Part shown: positions 22,526 through 31,262 of the stretch, piece by piece
Layout of the letters: every line of letters starts with the position of its first letter
Numbering within the stretch: position 1 is the stretch's first letter
NCBI GenBank assembly: GCA_963737445.1
Contig: CAVTSO010000006.1
Coordinates: 76,017-140,016 of the forward strand
From: JAICYJ01 sp963737445
GTDB lineage: Bacteria; Actinomycetota; Thermoleophilia; Gaiellales; JAICJC01
Direction: 5' to 3'
DNA: 64,000 nt
Notes under the pieces: generated by a model
Seen by the model: the letters and a program-made list of their open reading frames with translations, nothing else
Told to the model about the DNA's origin: nothing
Database searches by the model: none
Translations under genes and position numbers: made by a program

Positions 22526-23659
22526 TCAGACGCCGAGCGGCATGATCCGCCAGCCGAACACGAAGTTGTCGTGGTACCAGCCGGCGCCGGGGCCCATGTA
22601 GTTGATGGTGACGCCCGCGCCGCTGCCGTGGCTGTTGATCGTCCAGCCGTTCCCGAGGTAGATGCCGGTGTGGTCGACCGCGCTCGACGCGGTCAGCACG
22701 CCGTGCGGTGCGCTGCTGCTCCAGAACAGGATGTCGCCGGGCTTCAGGCTCCTGTAGGGAATGCGCTTGGAGACCGAGAGGTGCGCGGCCATGTCGTACG
22801 TGGTGCGCCATGGGATCTTGGCCGTGCCGTCCCAGGTCTTCCCCGGCACCGTGTAGGAGCGCTTCATCACCCACCACACGAAGCCCGAGCAGTCGAAGCC
22901 TGCGGCTGCGGGGAGCCCGAACGGGTCCTGTGGCTGGTCGGAGCTGCCGCCCCAGATGTACGGCGCGCCCGCCCACTTCAGCGCGTAGCCGAGCACGGCC
23001 TTCTTCAGCGGCGGGTACTTCGGCAGCGCGTGCACCACGTTCAACTGCGTGTCCACGGAGGACTGCCAGTAGCTGGGCAGATGGCCCAGCAGGTATGCCT
23101 GCACGGCCAGGTTGGCGCGCCTCAGCGTCGTGCTCGGCCAGGTCTCCCAGTTGTCGGCGCCGAACGGGACGTTCCAGCGGGCACCGATGTCGCGCACGAT
23201 CTGCTCGGCCGCAAAGCCGGTCGGGAGCTTCGGCTTCCACCCATCGGCGGCCGTGATCTGCCTGAGCCGGATGGAATCCTTCTTGAGGCCCATTACGCGC
23301 ACGATGCCGCGGTCGAACTCCAGCTGGGTGAGCGTCGACCCGGGGCCGCTGCCGGCGCCGATCCAGCCGCCGTCGACCGCCTGCTGAAACGGATCGTCGC
23401 TGATCGCGACGCCGTGCTGCTGCTCGTTCAGGCTCGCCAGCACCCGCGCCGCCGCCGTGCGGGTGGCGTTGCGTGATGGGGCGAACGTGCCGTTCTTGTG
23501 CAGCGGCACCCATCCCGCCTTCACGGACCACAGGATCTGGGCGTGCGCCCAGAACGACGCCGGCACGTCGGGCACCGTGGTTGTGGAGGCCGCGCTCGCC
23601 TGCACCGGGATCACGCAGGCGAGCACGGCCAGAGCGAGGAACATACGCAGACGACCCAT
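22526..23659 (-). CDS. secreted SLH-NlpC/P60 peptidoglycan hydrolase
   Basis: 377 residues. Signal peptide (MGRLRMFLALAVLACVIPVQ to ASA), then SLH-like repeats (FWAHAQILWSVKAGWVPL, TFAPSRNATRTAAARVLAS and two weaker ones) that could hold it to the wall, and a C-terminal NlpC/P60 domain. Catalytic residues: Cys in AAGFDCSGFVWW, His in VDHTGIYLGNGW, and third His in SHGSGAG. It probably cuts peptide stems during wall turnover. ATG 23659 gives the signal peptide directly. The stop lies 30 bp from the HD-protein gene on the same strand. Confidence 0.82.
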   Translation of the reverse strand: MGRLRMFLALAVLACVIPVQASAASTTTVPDVPASFWAHAQILWSVKAGWVPLHKNGTFAPSRNATRTAAARVLASLNEQQHGVAISDDPFQQAVDGGWIGAGSGPGSTLTQLEFDRGIVRVMGLKKDSIRLRQITAADGWKPKLPTGFAAEQIVRDIGARWNVPFGADNWETWPSTTLRRANLAVQAYLLGHLPSYWQSSVDTQLNVVHALPKYPPLKKAVLGYALKWAGAPYIWGGSSDQPQDPFGLPAAAGFDCSGFVWWVMKRSYTVPGKTWDGTAKIPWRTTYDMAAHLSVSKRIPYRSLKPGDILFWSSSAPHGVLTASSAVDHTGIYLGNGWTINSHGSGAGVTINYMGPGAGWYHDNFVFGWRIMPLGV

Positions 23660-23805
23660 GCTGCCGCGTATATCGGACGATGTGCAAGTTGCCTTGAGCG
23701 ACGGCGGTGCGCGCCGAAAGGCGTCGGTGCGCTCTGGAAACGCAGCGGCCCTGTCGACATTGACTCGTTATCGCCGTATCTTCGGCAGGGTCACCTGTCC
23801 GAACC

Positions 23806-25146
23806 ATGAGCACTCTTCCCACAGCAGATCTCGCCCATACGCTGATCGCACTGGCTGCGATCCTCGTGTGCGCCCACGGGATGGGATCACTGTTTGTCCG
23901 TTTCCGTCAGCCCCGTGCGATCGGCGAGGTGGTCGGGGGACTGCTGCTCGGCGCCACGGTGCTCGGCTGGCTATCCCAGGCCACGCAGGCGTGGATCTTT
24001 CCGACCAGCGGGTCGACGCCCGTCATCCTCGGTGCCGTTTACCAGCTTGGGCTGTTGCTGCTCCTGTTCATCGCCGGGTCTGAGCTACGCACCGTTCTTC
24101 ACCGTGGCGAGCGGCGCACCGTGGCCGCCGTCTTCGTGGCCGGTACCACGATCCCGTTCGTCGCCGGGGTCGCCATCTCACAGATGATCGATCAGCGGAG
24201 TCTGTGGGGGCCGAACGGCAACACCACCTCGTTCGTGCTGGTTTTCGCGATTGCACTGGCCATCACCAGCATTCCGGTGATCTCCCGGATCATGCATGAC
24301 CTGGGCATCCTCGACACCCCGTTCGCCCGGGTGGTGCTCGGGGTCGCCGTGCTCGAGGATCTCGTCCTCTACGTGGCGCTGGCCACGGCGATCGGCTTTG
24401 CAGGGACGACCGGCTCCGCGCTCTTCGGCTTGCCATCCGCGCTCGGGATCACGACGGGCTCACACGCCGATCTCGCCTACCACGTGACCGCCACGCTCGC
24501 ATTCCTGGCCGTGTTCCTGGTGGCCGGCCCGCCCGCCTACCGCTGGATCGGCAACCTCGAGCTGAACGTGATTCAGCGCGCCACCCCGATCGCACACCAG
24601 CTCACGTTCATGCTGCTGACGACGGCCGCCGCCCTGATGCTGGGGCTCGAGGCGTTCTTCGGGGCGTTCGTGGCCGGGATCGTCGTGGCCGCCACCGAGC
24701 CGAAACCGTCGCAGGCCACGCTCGCGATCAGGAGCTTCTCGCTCGCCTTCTTCATACCCGTCTACTTCGCCGGAATCGGTCTCGGGCTTGACCTGATCCA
24801 CGGTTTCGACGTGGTCTTCTTCGTCGGATTCGTGCTGGCCGCATGCCTGATCAAGGCGACCAGCGTGTACCTCGGGGCCCGTGTGGCCGGCGAGGACAGT
24901 TTCAGCTCTCTCAACCTGGCGATTGCGATGAACGCTCGCGGGGGGCCGGGCATCGTCGTGGCCTCGACCGCGTTCTCCGCCGGCATCATCAATCAGGACT
25001 TCTTCGCGGTGTTGGTGCTGCTCGCCATCCTCACCTCCCTGGCCGCGGGCGCCTGGCTGGAGCGGGTACCGCGACACCGCCTGCTCACGCGGCCCGTGAC
25101 GATCGCCGGACGAGCGGTCGTGGTCGAGGGAGACACGGTCACCTAA
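23806..25146 (+). CDS. CPA2-family cation/proton antiporter (Kef-type)
   Basis: 446-residue inner-membrane protein with about 12 helices. The family signature after helix 1 is seen (VRFRQPRAIGEVVGGLLLGA), as is PVISRIMHDLGIL with the FARVVLGVAVLEDLVLY segment (conserved Asp of the ion site) and a late MNARGGPGIVVAST. It exchanges a monovalent cation for protons. No C-terminal TrkA-N/RCK domain is present, so control by nucleotide is not expected. No clear Shine-Dalgarno site precedes ATG 23806. Confidence 0.82.
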   Translation: MSTLPTADLAHTLIALAAILVCAHGMGSLFVRFRQPRAIGEVVGGLLLGATVLGWLSQATQAWIFPTSGSTPVILGAVYQLGLLLLLFIAGSELRTVLHRGERRTVAAVFVAGTTIPFVAGVAISQMIDQRSLWGPNGNTTSFVLVFAIALAITSIPVISRIMHDLGILDTPFARVVLGVAVLEDLVLYVALATAIGFAGTTGSALFGLPSALGITTGSHADLAYHVTATLAFLAVFLVAGPPAYRWIGNLELNVIQRATPIAHQLTFMLLTTAAALMLGLEAFFGAFVAGIVVAATEPKPSQATLAIRSFSLAFFIPVYFAGIGLGLDLIHGFDVVFFVGFVLAACLIKATSVYLGARVAGEDSFSSLNLAIAMNARGGPGIVVASTAFSAGIINQDFFAVLVLLAILTSLAAGAWLERVPRHRLLTRPVTIAGRAVVVEGDTVT

Positions 25147-25172
25147 GGGCCCGGGGCACGCCGGCGCCGCCG

Positions 25173-26966
25173 TCAGACCCAATCGTCGTACAGCGCGAAG
25201 TAGCGTCCCCGTAGCGCGATCAGCTGCTCGTGCGTTCCCGTCTCGATCACCTCACCGTGCTCGAGCACGATGATCAGGTCGGCGCGGCGGATCGTGCTCA
25301 ACCGGTGCGCGACCACGAACGACGTGCGGTGCTGCAGCAGCGTGTCCAGCGCCTGCTCGATCCGGGCCTCGGTCGGGATGTCCACGCTGGACGTGGCCTC
25401 GTCCAGGATCAGCAGGTGCGGGTTCGCCAGCAGCGCCCGCGCGAACGCCACCAGCTGGCGCTGGCCGATCGAGAGGCGGCCGCCGCGCTCCTCGATCTGC
25501 TCGTCGTAGCCGTCCGGCAGCTCGCGGATGAACCCGTCCGCTCCCACCGCGGTGGCCGCCGCCACGACGTCCTCGAACGAGGCGTCCGGACGCCCGAAGG
25601 CGATGTTGTCGCGCACCGAGCCCGCGAACAGGAACGCCTCCTGCGGCACGATCCCGAGCTTGCGGCGTAGCGACCGCACGGTCACGTCGCGCACGTCCCG
25701 GCCGTCGATCAGGATGCGCCCGCCGGTCGGGTCGTAGAAGCGCGCCAGCAGCTTCACGATCGTCGACTTGCCGGCCCCGGTGTGGCCGACCAGGGCCACG
25801 GTCTGGCCGGCCTCGACCTCGAACGAGATGCCGTGCAGCACCTCGGCCGTGTCCTCGCGGTAGCTGAATCGGACATCCTCGAACTGCACCCGGCCCCAGA
25901 TCTCGGGTAGATCCTCTGCCTCCGGCGCGTCCTGCATCTGCGGCTCGGTCTCCATCACCTCGAACACCTTGTCCAGCGCGGCCGTGCCGGCCAAGAACGT
26001 CTGGTAGAACTGCGACAGCTGCTGCACGGGGTCGAAGAAGTTGGTGAGCAGCCCGATGAACACGAACAGCGCGCCGGCGCTGAGGTCGCCCTCCAGCACC
26101 CGCACGCCGCCGTAGCCGAGCACGATCGCCATCGCCGTCGCCGACAGCAGATCGACGAACGGGAAGTAGATGGCGCTGACCGTGACCGTCTGCTGGTTGG
26201 CTTCGCGGTAGGAGTCGTTCACCCCGATGAAGCTGCGGTAGTTCGACGCCTCGCGCCGGAACGCCTGCACCACCCGCACGCCCGAGATGTCCTCCTGCAG
26301 GTTGGCCGTGACCTCGCCGAGCCGCTCGCGCGTGTGCCGGTAGGCGATCGCCGAGTAGTGCCGGTAGATGCCGGTCGCGATCGCCATCCCGGGGAACACG
26401 ACCAGCGTGGCCAGGGCCAGCTTCCAGTCCAGGATCAGCAGCACGACGGCCGAGCCGGCCAGCGTGATCGAGTTCTGGACGAGCGTGGTTGGGCCGTCCG
26501 TGACCAGCGTGTTCAGCGCCTCGATGTCGTTGGTCAGCCGCGAGATCACCACGCCCGCGCGGGTACGCTCGAAGTACCCCAGGTCGAGCGTCTGCACGTG
26601 GGTGAACAGGTCGCTTCGCAGGTCCGAGAGCACGCGCTCACCGACCCACGTGGTCAGGTAGCTCTGCACGACCGCGAACACCCAACCCAGCACCGCCACC
26701 AGCAGGAACGCCGCCACCCACAGCTCCACCTGGCCGAAGTCGCCGGGCGTGATGCCGCGGTCGATGGCCTGCTTGGCCATCAGCGGGCCGCCGATGGTCG
26801 TCGCGGTCACCCCCAGCAGCGCCGCGATCGCGGTCAGCGCTCGCAGCTTGTGCGGCCACGTGTAGCGCACCAGCTGCCGTACCCGCCGGGAGGTGCGCCG
26901 CAGCCCCAGGCCGCTCGACGCTGCGCCGCGTGCGCTGATGTGGCTGCCGAACGAGACCGGCCTCAC
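25173..26966 (-). CDS. ABC exporter half-transporter, consensus ATPase site
   Basis: 597 residues: a six-helix ABC_membrane domain (about residues 40-320) and an ATPase domain. Walker A GHTGAGKST, Walker B with the catalytic Glu (LLILDEATSSVD), H-loop VAHRLSTI. The signature is LSIGQ, altered from LSGGQ. It starts inside the end of the upstream gene (4-bp ATGA-type overlap at 26963-26966), so the two are coupled and form a heterodimer. The substrate is unknown; the type is the multidrug/lipid exporter class. Confidence 0.9.
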   Translation of the reverse strand: MRPVSFGSHISARGAASSGLGLRRTSRRVRQLVRYTWPHKLRALTAIAALLGVTATTIGGPLMAKQAIDRGITPGDFGQVELWVAAFLLVAVLGWVFAVVQSYLTTWVGERVLSDLRSDLFTHVQTLDLGYFERTRAGVVISRLTNDIEALNTLVTDGPTTLVQNSITLAGSAVVLLILDWKLALATLVVFPGMAIATGIYRHYSAIAYRHTRERLGEVTANLQEDISGVRVVQAFRREASNYRSFIGVNDSYREANQQTVTVSAIYFPFVDLLSATAMAIVLGYGGVRVLEGDLSAGALFVFIGLLTNFFDPVQQLSQFYQTFLAGTAALDKVFEVMETEPQMQDAPEAEDLPEIWGRVQFEDVRFSYREDTAEVLHGISFEVEAGQTVALVGHTGAGKSTIVKLLARFYDPTGGRILIDGRDVRDVTVRSLRRKLGIVPQEAFLFAGSVRDNIAFGRPDASFEDVVAAATAVGADGFIRELPDGYDEQIEERGGRLSIGQRQLVAFARALLANPHLLILDEATSSVDIPTEARIEQALDTLLQHRTSFVVAHRLSTIRRADLIIVLEHGEVIETGTHEQLIALRGRYFALYDDWV

Positions 26967-28741
26967 GCCACGTCCTCCTTCTCGATCGGCGCGCCGTCCG
27001 GGTCGAGCTGCACGAACGTCCGCTCGACCAGGCCGTGGTTGTAGATCTCCTGGTAGACCGGGCTCTGCTCGAGCAGTGCGGCGTGTTCGCCCTGGGCGAC
27101 GATGCGGCCGTGGTCGAGCACCACCACGTGCGTGGCCAGCGAGATGGTAGACAGCCGGTGGGCGATGATCAGCGTGGTGCGGCCCTGCATCACCTCGCGC
27201 AGCGCCAGCTTGATCCGGGCCTCGGTGTTCGCGTCGACCGAGGCGGTGGCGTCGTCCAGGATCAGCACCCGCGGGTCCATCAGCAGCGCGCGGGCAATCG
27301 CGATCCGCTGGCGCTGGCCGCCCGAAAGCGACAGGCCGCGCTCGCCGACGCGCGTGTCGTAGCCGTCGGGCAGATCGCTGATGAACTCGTGAGCCTGAGC
27401 CCGGATCGCCGCGGTCACGATCTGCTCAGGCGTGGCGGCGGGCGCGCCGTAGGCGATGTTCTCGGCCACGGTGGTCGAGAACAGGAACGTGTCCTGGCTG
27501 ACGATGCCGATCTGGGCGCGCAGCGAGTCGAGCGTCAGCTCGCGCACGTCGGCGCCGTCCAGCAGCACCCGGCCCCGGTCGACGTCGTAGAAGCGCGGGA
27601 TCAGGGTGGTGAGGGTGGTCTTGCCGCAGCCGGTGGGCCCGATCAACGCGATCGTCTCGCCGGCCGGGATCTCGAGGTCGATCTCCGACAGCACCGGCCG
27701 CTCGCGGTCGTAGCCGAACCCGACGTGCTCGAACCGCAGCACGCCGGGGCCGTCGGGCAACGGGCGCGCGTCCGGCCGCTCGACGATGTCGCGCTCCTCG
27801 TCGAGCACCTCAAACACGCGCTCGCCGGACGCCATCGCCCGCTGGTACTGGCCGACCCACATCCCGATCGCCCGTAGCGGCAGCACCAGCAGCGCCAGGT
27901 AGGCGTTCACGGCGAAGAACTGGCCCAGCGTCAGCTGGCCGTGTACGACCTGGTAGCCGCCCACCAGCATCACCCCGGCGATCGCGACGCTGGGCAGCGC
28001 CGTCATGGCCGGCACGTAGGCGGCCTGCAGCCGGGCCGCGCGCAGCGCCTGGCGGAAGATCCGCTCCGACCCGGCCCGGAAGCGATCCGACTCGTTCTGC
28101 TCCTGCGCGAACGCCTTCACCACGCGTACGCCCACGACGTTCTCCTCGGCCCGGGTGGTGACGTCGGCGACCCGCTGCTGCACCTCCTTCAGCACGGGGT
28201 GGCTGACCCGCGAGTACCGGTACGCCATGTAGACCAGCACCGGCGTGATCGCGAGAGCGATCAGCGTCAACTGCGCGCTGATCAGGGTCATCACCACCAG
28301 CACGCTGACCAGGGTGAACACGTGCTGGGAGAAGAAGATCAGGCCGTAGCCGAGGAACACCCGCACCGCCTGCACGTCGACCGTGGCCCGCGACATCAGC
28401 TGCCCGGTCTGGTGGCGGTCGAAGAAGCGGTAGGAGAGCCGCTGCATGTGCCCGTACATGCGGTTTCGCAGGTCGTACTCGACGGCCAGCGACAGCCTGC
28501 CCGCCAGCCACCGCCGGAACAGCATCATCACCCCCTTGAGCGCGCCCGCCGCGATGATCAGCAACGAGTAGGTGTAGATCTGCGAGCGGCTGTCGCCCGC
28601 CTGCGCCGCGTCGATCACCTTGCCCGTCAGGTACGGGATCAGCAGCCCGGCCGCCTGGGTGCCCGCGGCCAGCGCCGCGGTGATGATCACCTCGCCCCGG
28701 TAGGGGGCCAGAAAGCCGAGCAGGCGGCGGAAGGTCCTCAT
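26963..28741 (-). CDS. ABC exporter half-transporter, degenerate ATPase site
   Basis: 592 residues with the same layout as its partner. Walker A GPTGCGKTT, signature LSGGQ intact, but Walker B reads LILDDATASVD, with Asp instead of the catalytic Glu. In the dimer its intact LSGGQ faces the partner's good Walker B, and its weak Walker B faces the partner's LSIGQ: one working and one silent ATP site, as in TM287/288-type exporters. ATG 28741 has TAGGCT (28748-28753, minus strand) 6 nt upstream; the mRNA is probably leaderless. Confidence 0.9.
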   Translation of the reverse strand: MRTFRRLLGFLAPYRGEVIITAALAAGTQAAGLLIPYLTGKVIDAAQAGDSRSQIYTYSLLIIAAGALKGVMMLFRRWLAGRLSLAVEYDLRNRMYGHMQRLSYRFFDRHQTGQLMSRATVDVQAVRVFLGYGLIFFSQHVFTLVSVLVVMTLISAQLTLIALAITPVLVYMAYRYSRVSHPVLKEVQQRVADVTTRAEENVVGVRVVKAFAQEQNESDRFRAGSERIFRQALRAARLQAAYVPAMTALPSVAIAGVMLVGGYQVVHGQLTLGQFFAVNAYLALLVLPLRAIGMWVGQYQRAMASGERVFEVLDEERDIVERPDARPLPDGPGVLRFEHVGFGYDRERPVLSEIDLEIPAGETIALIGPTGCGKTTLTTLIPRFYDVDRGRVLLDGADVRELTLDSLRAQIGIVSQDTFLFSTTVAENIAYGAPAATPEQIVTAAIRAQAHEFISDLPDGYDTRVGERGLSLSGGQRQRIAIARALLMDPRVLILDDATASVDANTEARIKLALREVMQGRTTLIIAHRLSTISLATHVVVLDHGRIVAQGEHAALLEQSPVYQEIYNHGLVERTFVQLDPDGAPIEKEDVA

Positions 28742-28747
28742 CGAACC

Positions 28748-28840
28748 AGCCTAGTGCTCCGGCTCGGGGATCTAGTGCGATACGACGGCTGCAAACCGTC
28801 GGCTCGCGGCGTCATCGGTCGACCCGATATTCCCGATATC
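28748..28840 (-). promoter_or_regulatory. promoter and inverted repeats before the ABC operon
   Basis: TAGGCT at 28748-28753 (minus strand) is the -10. Upstream lie CGACGG-(7)-CCGTCG (28783-28801), just behind the -35 place, and GATAT-TCCCG-ATATC (28826-28840). Either may bind a regulator of the exporter. The rest of 28742-28941 shows no gene. Confidence 0.4.
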
Positions 28841-28941
28841 GAGTCTCCCTCAATCCTTGCGAGCCTCGGTTTTCGCTCGTCGTCTCATCACAGAATCCCC
28901 GAGACGGAGCACTGCCGCCCGCTTGTGGGCTTACGCGTTGG

Positions 28942-29112
28942 TCAGTGGCTCTGCGTGCCGTTGCGCAGCTGGTCGAGCAGCACCCCGAATGAGACGCCCT
29001 CGAGATGCGCGATCACCCAGAGACCGACGATCGCCAGGACTGCGACGTACACGAGTCCCTGAGAGATCTCTGTGGCAACGCTGCCACGCTCGCTGTTGAA
29101 GTTCCGGTACAC
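28942..29112 (-). CDS. 56-residue single-span protein with pilin-like leader
   Basis: GTG 29112 follows AAGGGG at good spacing. The product reads NSERGSVATEISQGLVYVAV then LAIVGLWVIAHLEG and a short polar tail. The pattern basic N-terminus, Glu-Arg-Gly, Ala-Thr-Glu, then one hydrophobic helix is like Flp/TadE-type prepilins, though Tyr after Glu is missing. It could be a minor pilin-like peptide or only a small membrane anchor. It stands near two PilZ genes. Confidence 0.5.
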   Translation of the reverse strand: MYRNFNSERGSVATEISQGLVYVAVLAIVGLWVIAHLEGVSFGVLLDQLRNGTQSH

Positions 29113-29213
29113 CAAGGACCCCTTCCAAGACGATTCCGGCGCACGACCCCTCGTGCGTTAGTTCAGTTATCGACGCCGGCGGACGATTCCGCCATCACCC
29201 GAAATCGTGAGCG

Positions 29214-29966
29214 CTACACGTCCTCGATAATTGCCGGACCGAGCCGCGCCGACAGCGCGGTGCTCGCGGCGCGGCTCTCGGCGCGGGCCGCAGCCTCCTC
29301 CGGGTTGCGCTGATCCTCTGAGCCGCTCTCGGCGCTCTGCGCGGCCAAGGCAGCGATGGTCTTGCGCGACAGGTCGGAGATCTCGGTGATCTCGCAGCCG
29401 GCCCGGTAGCGCTCGTAGGGCGCCGGATCGATGCGCACGACGCGCGCTTCGAGGTCGATGGGGCGGCCGGAGAGGACGGCCTGCACCCGCACCAGGTCAC
29501 CGGTCGCCAGCTCCTTCTGGGTGACGAACGCGCAGCCGGTCGCCGAGATGTCGACCAGGCGCACCTCGAGCTCGGTGTCGCGCGGGAGCGAGCGACAGTA
29601 CTTGATCCGGGCCGTTGCCGGCGTCGAGACGGCGACGCGTGGGGATGCGCGGCGGGCCTTGCGGTGGCGGACGCCGCTCACGGCCAGGTGCACCTGCGCT
29701 TCGGGGATGCTGTGGAAGAAGTGCTCGACCACCTCGAACTCGACCTCGTAGCGGCCGCGGCCGGGGTGGTAGAGGCGGGCCAGCAGGTGCAGGTCATCGC
29801 GGATGGCTCCCCGCGGCGCGTAGCCCAGCAGCATGTCCTCCTCGCGCTCGGAGAGCGTGATGGGAAAGCAGCCGCCATCCTCAGACAGGACGTCGACGGT
29901 CTCTGGCAACTCCGGCAGGACGCCGAGAGCCAGAGTGAGCAGCTCTTCCCGAGTGGGTTCTGACAT
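29214..29966 (-). CDS. PilZ-domain c-di-GMP effector (1)
   Basis: 250 residues. An N-terminal YcgR-like beta domain (about residues 8-100, VDVLSEDGGCFPITLSERE onward) is followed by a PilZ domain. The c-di-GMP-binding motifs are complete: RRASPR (RxxxR) and DISATGCAF (DxSxxG). The C-terminal ~45 residues are Ala/Glu-rich. ATG 29966 is chosen to match its paralogue; ATG 29978 is possible. The likely role is c-di-GMP-dependent control of surface or motility functions. No partner motor genes are visible. Confidence 0.8.
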   Translation of the reverse strand: MSEPTREELLTLALGVLPELPETVDVLSEDGGCFPITLSEREEDMLLGYAPRGAIRDDLHLLARLYHPGRGRYEVEFEVVEHFFHSIPEAQVHLAVSGVRHRKARRASPRVAVSTPATARIKYCRSLPRDTELEVRLVDISATGCAFVTQKELATGDLVRVQAVLSGRPIDLEARVVRIDPAPYERYRAGCEITEISDLSRKTIAALAAQSAESGSEDQRNPEEAAARAESRAASTALSARLGPAIIEDV

Positions 29967-30049
29967 GTTCGCACCCATAATCGGCGGGGATGGGTGACAC
30001 CTGTAGGCGCTTTCACACACCGGCCCCGTGCAGTACGCTACACCCGACC

Positions 30050-30469
30050 GTGAATCACGCAGACTTCTGGGTGGTGATGTTTCTTGCCGTGGGCCTGAAG
30101 CTGCCGTTGATCGGCCTGTTCTACGTGATCTGGAAGGCCGCCAAGCTGGGCGACCAGGCGCACGCGGAGCAGGGGAGCACGCCGGTTTCGCGGATGGCGC
30201 TGTGCGGCTACTGCGGCGCTCGCATCACCATCGGCTACGACGCCGGCAGGGTGCACCAGCGCGCTGCCGGGATCGCCGCCCGCACGGGGCAGGCGGCGTT
30301 CGACGTGGAGACGCGGCTGGTGCGCGAGGAGCTAGCGCTGCCAGATCGCTACCCGGTGGAGCCGACGCGCTGTCCGGGCTGCGGCGAGCACACGGTGTGG
30401 GCGCCGATCGAGGCGCTGCCCGACAGCGCTGCGATCGCGCTCGAGCCGCTGCGGCCCGACCTGAACTAG
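30050..30469 (+). CDS. membrane protein with two CxxC zinc knuckles
   Basis: 139 residues. One N-terminal helix (FWVVMFLAVGLKLPLIGLFY) and a soluble part with CGYCGARITIGYDAG and, 50 residues later, CPGCGEHTVWAP, which together can hold one zinc ion. GTG 30050 is preceded by TACGCT 10 nt upstream. The role is unknown. It lies between the two PilZ genes but on the other strand, and its stop overlaps the second by 4 bp. Confidence 0.65.
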   Translation: MNHADFWVVMFLAVGLKLPLIGLFYVIWKAAKLGDQAHAEQGSTPVSRMALCGYCGARITIGYDAGRVHQRAAGIAARTGQAAFDVETRLVREELALPDRYPVEPTRCPGCGEHTVWAPIEALPDSAAIALEPLRPDLN

Positions 30470-31212
30470 CGGGAGTCTTTGCGGGGCGCGCGGCGGCGGT
30501 TCAGCGACTGCTGGCTGCGGGCGGCGGTGCGCAGCACGGCCAGGTCGGGGTCGCGCTGCTCGGCGGAGTCGTCGCGCTGGTAGCGCCCGGCCAGGCGCAG
30601 CAGCAGGTGCCGATCGGCCTCGAGGATGGTCGTGATCTCGCTGCCGACGCGGTTGCGGCCGTAGACGGCGGGGCCGGTGTGCACGACCCGCACCTCGAAC
30701 CGCACCGGCTGGTCCTCGATGTAGGTCTCCAGCTCGAGCAGGTCGCCGGCGGCCAGCCGCCGCTCGGTGACGAAGGCGGCGCCGGTGGGAGACGCGTCGG
30801 CCAGGCGCACATCGAACAGCTCGGCACGCTCGTAGGAGTGTGCGTAGAGCACGCGGGCGGTGGCCAGCTCGGCGAGGTGGGCGCGGGCCGCCAGCCGGGT
30901 GGCGGTACGCGGCTCGACCGAGACGACGTTCAGGTGCAGCAGCAGATCGTCGCCCGACTGGAAGTAGGAGCGCAGGATCGAGAAGTGGATGTCCCAGCCC
31001 TCGCCGCGGTCGTCGCGCAGCCGCGCCTCGAGCACGAGATCGGCGCGCACCAGCTTGCGGGCGCCGTAGGCGTAGACGAGGTTGCCCTCGACGGCGGCCA
31101 GGGTCAGCGCGAATGACCCGCCCTCCGGCGACAGCACCTCGACCGAGCAGGGCAGGGGCGGAAGCAGGCTGAGGGCGGAGCGCAGGAGCTCGCTGGGCTG
31201 TGCGGGATACAT
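30466..31212 (-). CDS. PilZ-domain c-di-GMP effector (2)
   Basis: 248 residues, a paralogue of the gene at 29214. N-terminal YcgR-like part (VEVLSPEGGSFALTLAAVEG), then a PilZ domain with RTATR (RxxxR) and DASPTGAAF (DxSxxG), so c-di-GMP binding is expected. The basic tail (LNRRRAPRKDSR) differs from its paralogue. ATG 31212 aligns with the paralogue's start. It is downstream of, and likely co-transcribed with, the Vps62-like gene. Confidence 0.8.
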   Translation of the reverse strand: MYPAQPSELLRSALSLLPPLPCSVEVLSPEGGSFALTLAAVEGNLVYAYGARKLVRADLVLEARLRDDRGEGWDIHFSILRSYFQSGDDLLLHLNVVSVEPRTATRLAARAHLAELATARVLYAHSYERAELFDVRLADASPTGAAFVTERRLAAGDLLELETYIEDQPVRFEVRVVHTGPAVYGRNRVGSEITTILEADRHLLLRLAGRYQRDDSAEQRDPDLAVLRTAARSQQSLNRRRAPRKDSR

Positions 31213-31262
31213 CGTCTCTGATATCGGCCGATCGGCGAAATCTCTGAATTCGCAGCGGCGGG

